Shown: piece by piece, positions 6,118-6,362 of the stretch
How the letters are laid out: each line of letters starts with the position of its first letter
Numbering within the stretch: the stretch's first letter is position 1
DNA from: an uncultured Muribaculaceae bacterium
GTDB taxonomy: Bacteria; Bacteroidota; Bacteroidia; Bacteroidales; Muribaculaceae
Length of the DNA stretch: 6,362 bases
Reading direction: 5' to 3'
Assembly: GCA_947177435.1 (NCBI GenBank)
Contig: CAMWUM010000112.1
Span: forward strand, 1-6,362
Notes under the pieces: generated by a model
What the model was told of the DNA's origin: nothing
What the model saw: only the letters and a program-made list of their open reading frames with translations
Databases searched by the model: none
Made by a program: the position numbers and the translations under genes

Positions 6118-6362
6118 TTACTTTATGATGCCGGGGACGAACTTGTGCTTTTCTATGGGAAAGGTGAGCTCGTCAGGTGAGGCGTAACGCTCAAAATCCG
6201 TGGGGTAAGTGATGGTGATGTCGAGGGAGTCCATTGATTGGGTGTATGCCCGCAAGTACTCCTCGCACGACAGATTTAAGGCCATGTCGGTCCAAAAATG
6301 CAGACGTTCACCACTCCATCGCCCTATGGCTTGCCATTCTTCCTCGCCCTGACCCACAAGAC
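6118..6362 (-). CDS. Unrecognised protein, C-terminal about 81 residues (runs off right edge)
   Basis: A minus-strand frame open from the right edge ends with TAA at 6118-6120. The visible tail begins LVGQGEEEWQAIGRWSGERL, continues with HFWTDMALNLSCEEYLRAY and ends with IEKHKFVPGIIK. An in-frame GTG near the edge (6357) is probably internal, since the frame continues beyond the window without a stop and no promoter-like sequence is visible. I do not recognise the family. The tail is soluble looking, rich in aromatic and acidic residues, with no membrane segment. A strong terminator 20 nt downstream supports this as the true end of a transcribed gene. Confidence 0.7.
   Translation of the reverse strand, partial: LVGQGEEEWQAIGRWSGERLHFWTDMALNLSCEEYLRAYTQSMDSLDITITYPTDFERYASPDELTFPIEKHKFVPGIIK

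Overview
This 6.4 kb window carries six genes, all on the minus strand, and most likely comes from a member of the Bacteroidales (Bacteroides, Prevotella or Muribaculaceae-like). The main evidence is four intergenic copies of the Bacteroidetes -7 promoter box (TAnnTTTG), two of them with a TTTG exactly 20 nt upstream. The protein families (exported endonuclease/exonuclease/phosphatase, thioredoxin-like lipoproteins, WzxC-type flippase, AAA_14/DUF4143 ATPase) and the lack of strong Shine-Dalgarno sequences fit. Family assignments rest on motifs read by eye; no search was run.

In transcription order (high to low coordinates): (1) the C-terminal end of an unrecognised protein (6362-6118), closed by a strong intrinsic terminator (hairpin 6098-6071). 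(2) A solitary AAA_14/DUF4143 ATPase (5918-4527). Its promoter is overlapped and preceded by an exact 32-bp-period array of direct repeats, each carrying a TTCnnnnGAA palindrome, which looks like a multi-site operator. (3) An exported endonuclease/exonuclease/phosphatase-family protein (4438-3401) with its own consensus promoter. (4) A likely three-gene operon (3337-806): a degenerate thioredoxin-fold lipoprotein (CxxL instead of CxxC, cysteine rich), a canonical WCGPC thioredoxin lipoprotein, and an MOP-superfamily polysaccharide flippase whose TTG start lies inside the end of the thioredoxin gene. (5) The N-terminal 243 residues of an AT-richer, unrecognised gene (730 to the left edge), with its own promoter in the gap after the flippase.

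The endonuclease and the thioredoxin/flippase block have the GC-rich, periodic codon use of a chromosomal backbone. The ATPase and especially the left-edge gene are AT-richer, consistent with accessory genes on either side. The linkage of a redox lipoprotein pair with a flippase suggests a cell-envelope role, but the sequence does not show a direct functional connection. The best leads for something new are the repeat array at the ATPase promoter, the paired canonical/degenerate thioredoxins, and the unidentified left-edge gene. Nothing here is recognisable as a complete new defence or mobile system. No RNA genes, CRISPR arrays, insertion sequences or attachment sites were seen, and no gene-free stretch exceeds about 200 bases.
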